Of a DNA stretch of 64,000 bases, positions 38,283 through 47,809 are shown in pieces. The stretch comes from Nocardioides flavus (ex Wang et al. 2016) (GTDB lineage Bacteria; Actinomycetota; Actinomycetes; Propionibacteriales; Nocardioidaceae). The stretch covers positions 62,001 through 126,000 of the forward strand of contig NZ_BNAD01000001.1 of assembly GCF_014653115.1 (NCBI RefSeq), written 5' to 3'. The notes beneath the pieces were generated by a model. The model made no database searches. It was not told the origin of the DNA and worked only from the letters and a program-made list of their open reading frames with translations. Each line of letters begins with the position of its first letter. The stretch's first letter is position 1. Both the position numbers and the translations under genes were made by a program.

Positions 38283-39506
38283 TCATGAACCCCACTCCCG
38301 TCGGGCCAACTGCCGGTCAACGAGAAGAACCCCTATACCCTGCAAGCCGAACAGCACGGACGCCGCCGTCGCCACTCCAATTGCACCCCACGCCGCAGCG
38401 ACGGGGAAGAAGGTAAGGGAAAGGACCCCAGAGATTATGCCGATTCTGGAACTAGCATTCACACCGCCGCGTCCGGTGACACGGGACATCGCAACTCTTG
38501 CGTGCCCTTGCACTAGGACACCCGGCAGCAGAATTAAGACCAGCAAAGGCACTTCGGGGAAGGTTGGCAGGATATATGGGAACAGAGTTACTACACCCAC
38601 TGCGATAACTGCGGCGCTCACTGTGGTCATCCATACGTGGAGAGCATGAAGAGTTCGATCCCTGTCCCGTTTTTGTTGCCGGTCAGCGACCGCCTTCCGG
38701 AAGGCTAAGAGACTGAACGCCTCAGATATCAGCCACGTTAGTTCGCTGATCGGCGCCGCCACCGAGTACACACCGACCGTCGCTGGAGGAGCAGTGACGC
38801 CGAGGGCCACGACTGGCAGCCTGTTGAGTACCTGCGTTCCGACCGTTCCGGCATGCGCACGAAGTGAGTGGGACAGAAGCCGCCGCCTTTGGGCGCCATG
38901 ATATTCCGGGGCGAACCACGTGCGCCGCCGGAAAACGTAGAGCGCCGAGGCAAACAAACTGCTGAGCCATACCACCAGGAATGGCGTCACAGTCGGAAAC
39001 ACGAGCAGTATCGGAATGCCCGGAAAGACCATCATCAGTCCCTGGATCAGCCAACCACGCTTGAACCCCTCATCGTCTCCTAGTGCTTGGCACGCCCTCA
39101 GAATGAACAAGTTGAGTACGACGAGGGCGGCGCCCATCCCAGTGACAAGCACCAGCGCCGCGGTATCCGCGTGGTCAGTGGCTAAGAGGAATCCGGACCA
39201 CACGACGCTCGCAATGAAGATGCCGAAGGAGATCCTGGCTGCCATACTGAGGCCCACTCGGGGGGCTAATTCATTTCCTTCGCTGACCTCTTTAAGGACA
39301 CCCACGTGGAGGCTGCTGAATCCCAATGCGCCAATGATATTCGACGCCGCCAGAACGAATGCTATCTGTCCTCGGCCCTCCGGGCCCAGGAGGAATGCAG
39401 TCATGAAGACGGTAATGACAGACGAGGTTGCGGCGACGAAGTGCGCCGTCAGGAGGGCGAAGAGTGGTTTTACCCTATCCACCGCATGCCCCCAGTTTCC
39501 GCGCAT
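38283..39506 (-). CDS. Wzx-type polysaccharide flippase
   Basis: This 407-residue protein has about 12 membrane helices and the MATE/PST organisation: VKPLFALLTAHFVAATSSVITVFMTAFLLGPEGRGQIAFVLAASNIIGALGF at the start, then helix pairs to LGVTAPPATVGVYSVAAPISELTWLIS and the C-terminal IGIISGVLSLTFFPVAAAWGAIGVATAASVLFG. It would flip the lipid-linked repeat unit to the outer face for Wzy. It is 44 bases upstream of the polymerase start and lies in the less GC-rich core of the locus. Confidence 0.85.
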   Translation of the reverse strand: MRGNWGHAVDRVKPLFALLTAHFVAATSSVITVFMTAFLLGPEGRGQIAFVLAASNIIGALGFSSLHVGVLKEVSEGNELAPRVGLSMAARISFGIFIASVVWSGFLLATDHADTAALVLVTGMGAALVVLNLFILRACQALGDDEGFKRGWLIQGLMMVFPGIPILLVFPTVTPFLVVWLSSLFASALYVFRRRTWFAPEYHGAQRRRLLSHSLRAHAGTVGTQVLNRLPVVALGVTAPPATVGVYSVAAPISELTWLISEAFSLLAFRKAVADRQQKRDRDRTLHALHVWMTTVSAAVIAVGVVTLFPYILPTFPEVPLLVLILLPGVLVQGHARVAMSRVTGRGGVNASSRIGIISGVLSLTFFPVAAAWGAIGVATAASVLFGLQGIGVLLVDRQLARREWGS

Positions 39507-39631
39507 GACGGAGTACCGATTGCGACCTCAGCGCCTCGGTAGTTCGCCCACACGGTCGGGTTTTCATGGACGTCCGTCTTGTGAAATCGCCGCCTGCGCC
39601 CAGTGGACGCGACTTAGGCCAGGTAGGAGCA

Positions 39632-41767
39632 TCAGATCTTTGGCCATGACGTTGCAGTGGATCCACCGCTGGCTAGTCGGTTTGTGACTCCACGCATGGG
39701 CGGCGCCGTCTTCCGCTTTGCGGCGGCCGGGTATGAGTCCAGGAGGGGGTTGTCACCCAAGGCCCGTCGCAGCCGCGAAGTATCCACAACGAGGGACTCC
39801 GTCATCTTCTCGAGCCGCTCTAGCGTGAGTGGGCCGCCAACCATGGTTCCGACTGTCGCACCGAGCCGTACAAGGCCCCGCGGGACGCGGAGCACGAGGG
39901 GTCGTCGTCCCGCGGCAGCTCCCATCGACCTGACGATGTCCACGGTGGACAACGGCTCGTCGTCCGCGACGTTGTAGAGGCCAGCGGGCAGCGCCCCGAC
40001 CCCCGCGAGCTCCACCACGTGCGCGAGGTTGCGGATGGACAGAACGGACCGCGAGTTCTGAAAGGCCCCGAGCGGATAGGGGATGCGCAGTCTGACGAGG
40101 GACTGCAAGAGCCTGAGATTGCCCTTCACCTCGGGTCCGTAGATGAGGCAAGGACGCAGGATGGTCAACTCTGGGCTGTCGGGTTGCTCCGCCAACGCCG
40201 CAACAGCACGCTCAGCACGCAACTTGGATGCACCGTACGGAGTCTGCGGCGATGGCTCAACTTCCTCGGTGATTGGCCCGTTCGAGTGGTCGATCACCGC
40301 CTTGATCGAGCTCATGAAAACGAAGCGAGCGGCACGGTGGCGACGCGCGAGATTCCACACCTCGACGGTCAGATCGACGTTCACCTCGTCGTACTCAGCA
40401 ACAAGGGTGTCGTCGCGCAGGTCGTGGGCCTTACCGGCCAGGTGCACGAAGCAGGCCCCGACGGGGATCGCCGCGCCGGCCAGCGCCGCGTGATCAAGGT
40501 CGCATCCTCGACGGCCCACGGTGATCACCCGATGTCCGCGCGCACGGAGGATCGGCACGATGCTCCTCCCGACGAACCCGGTAGCGCCGGTAACGACGAA
40601 GGTCGTTGGTGGCCAGGGGCGGGGCTGCTCAGCCGGCTGCCGGACTCCGAGCGCGTGGTCCACGATCGCGCGCGCCACATCTGTGGGCTGGAAGTCGCGC
40701 ACCGCCCGATCACGAGCGGCTGCGCCGAGACGGGCACAGAGGGCGGAGTTCTGGATCAGGGTGAGGATCGCGGCGCCCAGCGCCCCGGCATCCTGCGGCG
40801 GCACCAGAAGGCCCGTCTCGTCGTGGACAACTGAGTCAATCGCGCCGGTCGCGGTGGTGGTGATGCTCGGGACGCCCATGGCAGCCGCCTCGAGGACGAC
40901 GTTGGGCATGCCCTCGCGGAGGGTCGGCAGCACCAGCAGGTCGCTCGCGGCCAGGTAGGGACGCACGTCGTCGAGGTGATTGAGGACACGCACACGTTCA
41001 GAGACCTCGCGAAGGCTGGTGACGTGCATCGCGGAGTCACGCTCGTCTTGGGCTCCGACGACGACGAGCTGCACGTGTTCCCCAACCTGCGCCACCGCCC
41101 GCAGCGCCTCGATCAACGTCGAAGGACCCTTGTCGGCCGTGAGACGCCCAATGAAGATCAGGACGGGGTGATCGGGGTCGAGGCCGAGCTCGTTCAGCAG
41201 GGCGATGTTCCGCTCCCGCGGCTGGAAGAAGTCGGTGTCGACGCCATGGCTGCTGCCGTGATTCGGCACCACGACAGGTCTGCCCGCGTGGAGCCACTTC
41301 CGTCGGTACTCCTCGGCCAGCGAGGGGGACACCGCGATTACCACTTGGCTGCACCAGCTGCTGAGCCTCTCCATCAGGGCTAGCACCCGTCGCTTCGGTC
41401 CGTGCACACCCTCGAGACGCAGACCCTGCAGCAGGTAACCGCGCCGCGGGACCCTGACCAGGCGGGAAGCGATCATGCTCAGCAGACCGGCCTTGGGCGT
41501 ACCGCCGATGATGATCTCCGGGCGAAGTTGTCGAAGCAGACGCACCCACCTGACGAGTGCCCGAACGTCCTTGAGCAACGAGACGTCACGGGCCATCTCG
41601 ATCAGCCGCACCTCGTCGGCACGCTGGGACAGTCGCGGGATCTCTGGGCCGGGCGACGTCACGACTACCACTCGGAAGCCACGGCCCCGGAGGTCGTCGA
41701 TCATCTGACCGTAGAAGCTGTCGACGCTCCTCGAAATGGTCGTGGTCACCACCGCAGTCGGGGTCAT
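39632..41767 (-). CDS. Fusion of GT4 glycosyltransferase and NAD-dependent sugar epimerase
   Basis: This is a 711-residue two-domain protein. Residues 1 to about 375 are a GT-B glycosyltransferase 4: IIIGGTPKAGLLSMIASRLV, VIAVSPSLAEEYRRKW, LIFIGRLTADKGPSTLIEAL and DLLVLPTLREGMPNVVLEAAAMG (E-x7-E). After a short linker (RQPAEQPRPWPP) an SDR domain starts at about 387: TTFVVTGATGFVGRSIVPIL, FVFMSSIKAVID, TPYGASKLRAERAV (Tyr-x-x-x-Lys) and RPCLIYGPEVKGNLRLL, resembling WbpV/Gnu-type epimerases. Start ATG 41767 overlaps the upstream gene's stop. Fusion implies the epimerised sugar is made and transferred together. Confidence 0.88.
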   Translation of the reverse strand: MTPTAVVTTTISRSVDSFYGQMIDDLRGRGFRVVVVTSPGPEIPRLSQRADEVRLIEMARDVSLLKDVRALVRWVRLLRQLRPEIIIGGTPKAGLLSMIASRLVRVPRRGYLLQGLRLEGVHGPKRRVLALMERLSSWCSQVVIAVSPSLAEEYRRKWLHAGRPVVVPNHGSSHGVDTDFFQPRERNIALLNELGLDPDHPVLIFIGRLTADKGPSTLIEALRAVAQVGEHVQLVVVGAQDERDSAMHVTSLREVSERVRVLNHLDDVRPYLAASDLLVLPTLREGMPNVVLEAAAMGVPSITTTATGAIDSVVHDETGLLVPPQDAGALGAAILTLIQNSALCARLGAAARDRAVRDFQPTDVARAIVDHALGVRQPAEQPRPWPPTTFVVTGATGFVGRSIVPILRARGHRVITVGRRGCDLDHAALAGAAIPVGACFVHLAGKAHDLRDDTLVAEYDEVNVDLTVEVWNLARRHRAARFVFMSSIKAVIDHSNGPITEEVEPSPQTPYGASKLRAERAVAALAEQPDSPELTILRPCLIYGPEVKGNLRLLQSLVRLRIPYPLGAFQNSRSVLSIRNLAHVVELAGVGALPAGLYNVADDEPLSTVDIVRSMGAAAGRRPLVLRVPRGLVRLGATVGTMVGGPLTLERLEKMTESLVVDTSRLRRALGDNPLLDSYPAAAKRKTAPPMRGVTNRLASGGSTATSWPKI

Positions 41768-42813
41768 ACGCCGACCGCCCCCTTCCAGGCATCCGTCCAC
41801 ACGTCGAATGAATAATGCGCCCGCACAGCGGAGATGGCCGTATCACCGCGACGGCGGCGCTCCGCCGGTGAGGAGTGGAGCAGCGACGTGATGGCGTCGA
41901 TCCAGTCATCCAGCGTGTTTGCGGCTAGCCCGTCGAACCTCGACAGAGCCAACTTGTTGGCGCCCACTGGAGACCCGACCATGGGCAGCCCTGACGCGGC
42001 GTACTGCAGAAGTTTGTACGCGCATTTGCCGCGGGAGTACTCGTCGTCGCTCAGCGGTCCCAGCGCGACGTCCGCCGCGGCCAGCAGCTCGGGCGTCGAC
42101 TGCGGGTTCCACGCGGCTCTGTCGGTCAACCCGTCCAGCTCGGGGTGCTCGACCTCCTTCGGCACTGAGATCAGAGTCAGCCTCGCTCCCGTGCGCCGGT
42201 GGACCTCTCGGAGAGCTGGTGCGATGTCCAGGAGGTACCGCTCGGTCGACGGCGATCCGAGCCAGACGAGCCTCGGCCGGTCAGTCAGGTCATAGGTCGG
42301 CTTGTGCTTATACGCCGCCGGCTCCACGCAGGTCGGGATGACCGTGACATCGTGGGAGTACCGGGCCGCGTACTCGGCGAGGTATTCGTTACCGACGATG
42401 ACGTGATCGGCCGACTCCATCGAACGACGACACTTGGGCTCCTTGCCCAGCATTCGCCGCCAACCCTGACGATCCGCGAACAACGCGTCGTCCAGGTCAT
42501 AGACACCCCGTCGGGCGCTCTGCAACAGCCGCGACTCGAGCCCGCCCGAGCTCCAGGGGCTCGCCTCGCGCGACAACAGGAGCACGGAGTCTCGCACGCC
42601 CACCACCATGGATCGGGTCCGGCGCTCGGCCTGCACCACCGCCGCAGGGTGGGAGGCAATGGAACCCAGCCCGTTCCTCCCCAGCCCGGCGTACTCACCT
42701 CGCCGGGCAGACAGATTCAAGTGATCCAGCCATTCGTACAGACGGACCCGCGTGCTGGGGGCGGCAGGCCCGTAGGGCGACATCACAACGAAGGACTCGG
42801 CATCAGGCGGCAT
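41764..42813 (-). CDS. Glycosyltransferase (GT4/GT-B-like)
   Basis: This 349-residue GT-B fold protein has RPRLVWLGSPSTERYLLDIAPALREV (donor-binding domain start), TRDVTVIPT-like HDVTVIPTCVEPAAYKHKP, and AAADVALGPLSDDEYSRGKCAYKLLQYAASGLPMVGSPVGANK, the family GT4 C-terminal pattern. The N-terminal part (SPYGPAAPSTRVRLYEWLDHL) resembles glycosyltransferases of S-layer or capsule loci. Sugar specificity cannot be told. It overlaps asnB by 11 bases and the GT-SDR fusion by four, so the three genes are co-translated. Confidence 0.85.
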   Translation of the reverse strand: MPPDAESFVVMSPYGPAAPSTRVRLYEWLDHLNLSARRGEYAGLGRNGLGSIASHPAAVVQAERRTRSMVVGVRDSVLLLSREASPWSSGGLESRLLQSARRGVYDLDDALFADRQGWRRMLGKEPKCRRSMESADHVIVGNEYLAEYAARYSHDVTVIPTCVEPAAYKHKPTYDLTDRPRLVWLGSPSTERYLLDIAPALREVHRRTGARLTLISVPKEVEHPELDGLTDRAAWNPQSTPELLAAADVALGPLSDDEYSRGKCAYKLLQYAASGLPMVGSPVGANKLALSRFDGLAANTLDDWIDAITSLLHSSPAERRRRGDTAISAVRAHYSFDVWTDAWKGAVGV

Positions 42814-44674
42814 TGCTGTCCCTCAGCCACATCTCCAACACCAGCAACCCGTAACGGAGGTAGGTCAGATTGCGGTCCGCGTACCCCGTCCCGTCGACAA
42901 GCTCAACTACCGCGTCCCGATCGATGAAGTCGAGCACGCGAGCATCGGGCGCCAGTACCAGGTCCTGGACCATTGGCCGCAGCCCGCCGGCCAGCCAGTC
43001 CGACATGGGGATCTCGAAACCGCGCTTGGCGCCGTCGAGCACCTCCGAGCTGAGCAGGCCGCGGTAGCTCTCACGCAGCAGACCCTTGGGGGTGCGCTTC
43101 GGCAGTCGGACCTTCGGCGGGAGCGACCACACGTAATCAGCGAGCCGGTGGTCGAGGAGCGGCGACCGCGCCTCCAGCGAGTGGGCCATGCTGGCTATGT
43201 CCATCTTGACCAGTAGGTCGGACAGCAAATTGATGCGGATATCGCTCAGCAGCTGCTGGTCCAGTGCGCTGAGCCACGGCACACGGGTGGCCGCAACGAG
43301 TCTCTCCGTCGGCTCACAGTGCCTACCCCGCCAGATGGCGGTCTTGTCGCCCTCGCGCAGCATGTCCGTGGTCCAGGCCAGATAGCGCTCGTCTGCGGGA
43401 AGTCGGAGACCACGTGCGACTCGCAGGGCGAGTCCCAAAGGCCCTCTTCGCGCGACCGAGCGCGGCACCAGCGACTGCATCAAGCCGGCCGCCCCACCGA
43501 CGAGCCGCGCGCGCGGAACCATGAGGTGCGCCGCCAGGTGGCGCCGATAGCCACCGAAGACCTCGTCGCCTCCATCGCCATTGAGGACTACGGTCACGTG
43601 CTCGCGCGCCAGCGCCGAGATGGCAAGTGAGGGGATTGCGCTCGAATCCGCAAAGGGCTGGTCGTAAGCCCGGACGACTTGTTGGACGCCGGCCACCGGG
43701 TCAAGCGTCAAGGGAAGAACCGTGTGGCGGATGCCGAGCGTGGCGGCCGTGCGAGCTGCAACGTCCGACTCATCCAGTTCTCCGCTCGTCTTGACCGTGA
43801 ACGCCTGGAGTTCTCCACCGAGGGCTCGGGCCGCCTCGTAGCCGACCACTGAACTGTCCACCCCGCCCGACAAGAAGATCCCCAGAGGCACGTCCGACCG
43901 CAGCCGGATTCGCGTCGCCTCAGCGATGAGCTCCCTGACCCGCTTACCTGGGTCGCCCAGCGGCTCGGCGCTCCCCTGCTGGGCGACACCCTCGATGACA
44001 GGACTCCAGTAGGAGGTGGTGCGAGAGCGCCCGGCCCGATCCGTCACCATTACCGTGCCCGGCTCGAGAGTCAGCACACCTTCCCAGATGGTGGCTGGCT
44101 GCGGCACTACTCCCAGGGAGAGGTAGTCGTAGACGGACTGCGGCCGAACCCGCCTGTCGAGGCCTGCAGCCGCCAGCATCGGGGCCAGGCCCTTGAGCTC
44201 AGACGCGAAGGTCAACCCACCCTCGGGAAGGCCTGCGTAGTAGAGCGGCTTCTTGCCGAACCTGTCGCGAGCCAGCACAAGCTCGTCCGAGCGACTGTCG
44301 GCGATGGCCACGGCGAACATGCCTACCAGGTCGTCGACGAAGCGGAGTCCCTTTCTCAAGTACGCCGCGAGAACAACCTCCGTATCGGAATTGGTGAGGA
44401 ACCGGTGGCCCGACCCCTGAAGGCCTTGCCGCAGTTCCTTGTAGTTGTAGATCTCACCGTTGAAGACGATGGCGACCTTGCCCTCGGCTGCCGTCATCGG
44501 CTGGCGACCGTCGACGGGGTCAATGACAGCCAGACGGGTCATTCCCAACGCGGCATCCCCGAGGCGGATGCTCCCCATGTCGTCGGGACCGCGGTGGCGG
44601 ATGCATGCGAGCGCTGCCGGCAGCGCGTCCGCGACCTGTTCCGGCGCACGCCAACTGCCTGCGATACCGCACAT
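42803..44674 (-). CDS. asnB: Asparagine synthetase (glutamine-hydrolysing), AsnB type
   Basis: This 623-residue protein has the N-terminal nucleophile Cys2 (MCGIAGSW) of a class II glutamine amidotransferase domain (residues 1 to ~200: IRHRGPDD, FNGEIYNYKELR). The synthetase domain carries the P-loop SGGVDSSVVGYEAA and the LNGDGGDEVFGGYRRH and SLEARSPLLDHRLADYVWSLP motifs. In polysaccharide loci AsnB paralogs probably amidate a uronic acid, for example a HexNAcA made by the dehydrogenase at 33411; that is inference. It starts eight bases after the WecA-like stop. Confidence 0.93.
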   Translation of the reverse strand: MCGIAGSWRAPEQVADALPAALACIRHRGPDDMGSIRLGDAALGMTRLAVIDPVDGRQPMTAAEGKVAIVFNGEIYNYKELRQGLQGSGHRFLTNSDTEVVLAAYLRKGLRFVDDLVGMFAVAIADSRSDELVLARDRFGKKPLYYAGLPEGGLTFASELKGLAPMLAAAGLDRRVRPQSVYDYLSLGVVPQPATIWEGVLTLEPGTVMVTDRAGRSRTTSYWSPVIEGVAQQGSAEPLGDPGKRVRELIAEATRIRLRSDVPLGIFLSGGVDSSVVGYEAARALGGELQAFTVKTSGELDESDVAARTAATLGIRHTVLPLTLDPVAGVQQVVRAYDQPFADSSAIPSLAISALAREHVTVVLNGDGGDEVFGGYRRHLAAHLMVPRARLVGGAAGLMQSLVPRSVARRGPLGLALRVARGLRLPADERYLAWTTDMLREGDKTAIWRGRHCEPTERLVAATRVPWLSALDQQLLSDIRINLLSDLLVKMDIASMAHSLEARSPLLDHRLADYVWSLPPKVRLPKRTPKGLLRESYRGLLSSEVLDGAKRGFEIPMSDWLAGGLRPMVQDLVLAPDARVLDFIDRDAVVELVDGTGYADRNLTYLRYGLLVLEMWLRDSNAA

Positions 44675-44682
44675 GAAGACTC

Positions 44683-45669
44683 TTACCTCTTACCCGAATT
44701 GTTCTTGACGGCATCGCCATCAACTGGTCGCTTCCGTACGGCGGGTGACGCAACGTAGGCCAAGCCGACCAAGATCGCCAAGATAACTGCAATCCAGCTC
44801 TCAGATACCCATCTCACAATCAGAAGCATTGACGAAAGCACGCCTGCCGCTAGAAACGCGACACCCAGATGTGGCAGCCCTGAGTCCACCCAGCGTTGAT
44901 ATGCATGCAGACGGTGTGGCTCCCCGGGGCGCCCCCCGCGTCTCATCAGCAGCAACATGGCGGCTGCGGTCTCGAGCCCATACAACGACATGGGCGCGAA
45001 CGAGGTCACCACGTCAGTTCCAGAAGCCAGTGCCAGGGCGGTCATGGACCAGATGAGCGAACCCAGCGCATAGCTGCCGACGTCTCCCAGGAACACTTTC
45101 CCTCGACTGTTGAGCAACAAGAAGCCGAATGCGGACGCCGCCGTCGCCCAAGCGAGAGTCTCCAAGGACCCCTCGCCTACCAGCACGAACCATAGCGACA
45201 CGACAATGGTCATGGCCGCCGAGATCCCGTTGATGCCGTCCATGAAGTTCATTGCATTGACGAACGCGACCCAACTGAGCGCGAGCGCGAGCAGAGCAAG
45301 AAGACCCATCGTCGGCATCTGGGGACGAACAAGTGCTACTGCAAGGAGAGCCAGGACACACTGCGCAAGCAAACGTGCCCTCACCTCGAGTCCGAACCTA
45401 TCGTCGGCGAGCCCGAGCAAGCCGACGAGGACGGCTACGGCAATCGAGCTTGCCAGATCTCTCGGAAAACCAGTGGCGAGCAGACCAGCCACGACACCTA
45501 CCAGCACCGCCAGCCCCCCACCCCGCGGCACAGGACTCGAGTGAGATGACCTGGCGTTCGGTCGATCCACAAGGCCCAAACGAGGAAGGACGCGTACAAG
45601 TGCGACAGTCGCAGCCCAGGACGCCAGAGCAGCGACTAGTGCGGGGAGCAACATCGAGGCTTTAAGCAT
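44683..45669 (-). CDS. Polyprenyl-phosphate GlcNAc-1-phosphate transferase (WecA/MraY family)
   Basis: This 328-residue membrane protein with about ten helices has LGLVDRPNARSSHSSPVPRGGGLAVLVG, LGLADDRFGLEVRARL (the D-D-x-x-x-x-x motif) and NAMNFMDGINGISAAMTIV (N-x-x-N-x-x-D-G). These are the MraY/WecA/WbpL signatures. It would transfer a HexNAc-1-phosphate to undecaprenyl phosphate and initiate the repeat unit. It overlaps a small reading frame at 45636-45779 and starts four bases after the PglF-like stop at 45673. Confidence 0.9.
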   Translation of the reverse strand: MLKASMLLPALVAALASWAATVALVRVLPRLGLVDRPNARSSHSSPVPRGGGLAVLVGVVAGLLATGFPRDLASSIAVAVLVGLLGLADDRFGLEVRARLLAQCVLALLAVALVRPQMPTMGLLALLALALSWVAFVNAMNFMDGINGISAAMTIVVSLWFVLVGEGSLETLAWATAASAFGFLLLNSRGKVFLGDVGSYALGSLIWSMTALALASGTDVVTSFAPMSLYGLETAAAMLLLMRRGGRPGEPHRLHAYQRWVDSGLPHLGVAFLAAGVLSSMLLIVRWVSESWIAVILAILVGLAYVASPAVRKRPVDGDAVKNNSGKR

Positions 45670-45779
45670 TCCTCACCCAACACCACGAACGTGTCGGTCA
45701 AGAGGTCTGTGGCCACTCCGCTCAGCCTGCGACGCACGGCCGTCGGATCCCCGACGAAGATCAACGGAGTGCTGCTCAT
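45636..45779 (-). CDS. Short unassigned reading frame overlapping PglF-like 3' end and WecA-like 5' end
   Basis: This is a 47-codon frame starting MSSTPLIFVGDPTAVRRRLS and running into the WecA-like gene in another frame. Its first ~33 codons have the high GC3 of a real gene, higher than the overlapping last 36 codons of the PglF-like gene. It could be the degenerate start of a lost gene, or an artefact of the overlap. No function can be assigned. Confidence 0.3.
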   Translation of the reverse strand: MSSTPLIFVGDPTAVRRRLSGVATDLLTDTFVVLGEECLKPRCCSPH

Positions 45780-47649
45780 CTCTTTCCGAGCGGGGGACAG
45801 CGGATGCTCCTTCCGCGTGGAGAACAGGCATGCCCGGATCGCGCAGGTGTACCCAGTCCTCGAAGGCCTGGAGCAGGCCGAGGTGGTGGGCGGCGCCAAG
45901 ATCGAACGAGCGTACGACGTCGACCGACAGGGGTTGCACGTGCGCGTGGGAGACGAGCGGGTGCTTCGACCGCTCGTCGCTCTCGGCGGCGCCGAAGAGC
46001 TCCTCGTGCAGCTTCTCGCCGTCGCGGAGGCCGGTGTAGACGATCTCGATGTCCTTGCCCGACATCGCGATGAGCTGCTGGGCCATGTCGACGATCCGCA
46101 CCGGCTCGCCCATGTCGAGGATCATCACCTCGCCGTCCTCGCCGATGGCACCGGCCTGGATGACGAGCTGCACCGCCTCCTCCACCGTCATGAAGTAGCG
46201 CGTGACCTCGGGGTGCACCACGGTCACGGGGCCGCCCGCCTCGATCTGGGCCGTGAAGGTGTGCAGCACCGACCCGCGCGAGCCGAGGACGTTGCCGAAC
46301 CTCACGCTGAGGTAGGCACCCTCGGCCCGGCGTGACATGTCAGCGGTCAGGCGCTCAGCGGCGCGCTTGGAGTAACCCAGGACGCTGGTCGGGTCGGCCG
46401 CCTTGTCGGTCGAGATGTTGACGAAGGTGGTCACGCCGACAGCGTTCGCAGCCTCGAGGACGTTGGCCGTACCGAGCACGTTGGTCTTCATCGCCTCGTG
46501 GGGATACTGCTCGAGCATCGGCAGGTGCTTGAGCGCCGCGGCGTGGAAGACCACCTCGGGACGGCGGTCCTCGAAGACGCGCCGCAGCGCGACCTCGTCG
46601 CGGATGTCGTTGAGCACCACGTCGGGGCTGTCGAGCAGGGCGCGGCCATGGATCGAGAGCTGCACGCCGTGCAGCGCCGACTCGTCGCGGTCGAGCATGA
46701 TCAGCTCGGCGGGGCTGAAGCGGTGCAGCTGGCGGCACAGCTCGGAGCCGATCGAGCCGCCGGCGCCGGTGACCAGCACCCGCTTGCCGGTGACGTAGCC
46801 CGCGATTGCTCCCAGGTCGGTGTCGATGGCGGCGCGGCCCAGCAGGTCGCGCATGTCGACGTCGCGCACGTCGCGGACGTCGGCCTTGCTGGCGAACGTC
46901 TCGGCGAAGGACGGCAGCACCTTGGCGGTGACGTTCAGCTCGGTGCAGCATTCGACGACAGCCTTGATCAGCTCCTTGCTGGCGCTGGGGATCGCCACGA
47001 CCACCGTTGTCGCACCGGTGGCACGCACGACGCGCTCGAGGTCGGCGACCGTGCCGAGCACCGGGACGCCGAAGTGGCGCCGCTTGCGCATCCACCGGTC
47101 GTCGTCGAGGAAGCCCACCGGGCGCAGGCCCGCGTCCGGGTGGGAGCGCATCGAGTGCACGAGCCGGGCGCCGCTGGCACCCGCACCCACGACGATCGTC
47201 GGCTGCCCCTCAACCGTCGACACGAGTCCCAACCGCAGGGTGAGGCGGCGCCAAGCCGCGCGGGTGGCGATCATGGCGGACAGGGCCAGGAAGGTCGCTG
47301 TCACCGGCAGGCTGCGAGCGACCCAGTACGGGTCGACCCAGGCGTTGGCCACGAAGACGATGCCTCCCGCGGCGAACGCTGCCGAGCTGAGGACCAAGGT
47401 CTCCTCGTTGGTGGCGACGCCGACCCGGCCGAGGTAGACCCGCCCCAGCATCCCGAACAGCCAGTGCAGGCCGATCGCGGCGGTAGCCACCAGCGCTGCG
47501 TTTCGCCAGATCTCGGGCGGCACCGTGTCGTAACGAACGACGACTCCGAAGAAGTAGGCGGCGGCGAGCGCCAGCGCGTCGAGCGCCATCAGCATCGCCG
47601 TCCTGCGCCCGCGCACAGCAGACTCGAGCCCCAGCACAGTCATCGACAT
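45673..47649 (-). CDS. Membrane-bound UDP-HexNAc 4,6-dehydratase (PglF/WbpM/CapD family)
   Basis: This 658-residue protein has four N-terminal helices (LMALDALALAAAYFFGVVV; AALVATAAIGLHWLFGMLG; LVLSSAAFAAGGIVFVANA; LPVTATFLALSAMIATRAA), a Rossmann-like linker domain (PTIVVGAGASGARLVHSM, VVVAIPSASKELI) and the SDR dehydratase domain with KRVLVTGAGGSIGSELCRQL, FHAAALKHLPMLE, VNISTDKAADPTSVLGYSKRAAERL and VRFGNVLGSRGSV. It makes a UDP-4-keto-6-deoxy-HexNAc. The C-terminal ~36 residues (after PVLHAEG) have poor codon use and may be extended by a frameshift. ATG at 47649 or 47643. Confidence 0.9.
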   Translation of the reverse strand: MSMTVLGLESAVRGRRTAMLMALDALALAAAYFFGVVVRYDTVPPEIWRNAALVATAAIGLHWLFGMLGRVYLGRVGVATNEETLVLSSAAFAAGGIVFVANAWVDPYWVARSLPVTATFLALSAMIATRAAWRRLTLRLGLVSTVEGQPTIVVGAGASGARLVHSMRSHPDAGLRPVGFLDDDRWMRKRRHFGVPVLGTVADLERVVRATGATTVVVAIPSASKELIKAVVECCTELNVTAKVLPSFAETFASKADVRDVRDVDMRDLLGRAAIDTDLGAIAGYVTGKRVLVTGAGGSIGSELCRQLHRFSPAELIMLDRDESALHGVQLSIHGRALLDSPDVVLNDIRDEVALRRVFEDRRPEVVFHAAALKHLPMLEQYPHEAMKTNVLGTANVLEAANAVGVTTFVNISTDKAADPTSVLGYSKRAAERLTADMSRRAEGAYLSVRFGNVLGSRGSVLHTFTAQIEAGGPVTVVHPEVTRYFMTVEEAVQLVIQAGAIGEDGEVMILDMGEPVRIVDMAQQLIAMSGKDIEIVYTGLRDGEKLHEELFGAAESDERSKHPLVSHAHVQPLSVDVVRSFDLGAAHHLGLLQAFEDWVHLRDPGMPVLHAEGASAVPRSERDEQHSVDLRRGSDGRASQAERSGHRPLDRHVRGVG

Positions 47650-47809
47650 GTCCCCACATGTGTTGATCGCCTCAGAGAGGCAGCAAGACCCAGTTCCCCG
47701 AGAACGGTCATCCCTGATCCTAAGTCAAGCGTGCCCTGACGCGTGACCATCTCGCGGCACGGACGTGCAAAACCACCCGCGGGGGTGGACAGGCGAGGGG
47801 TGAGTTCCA

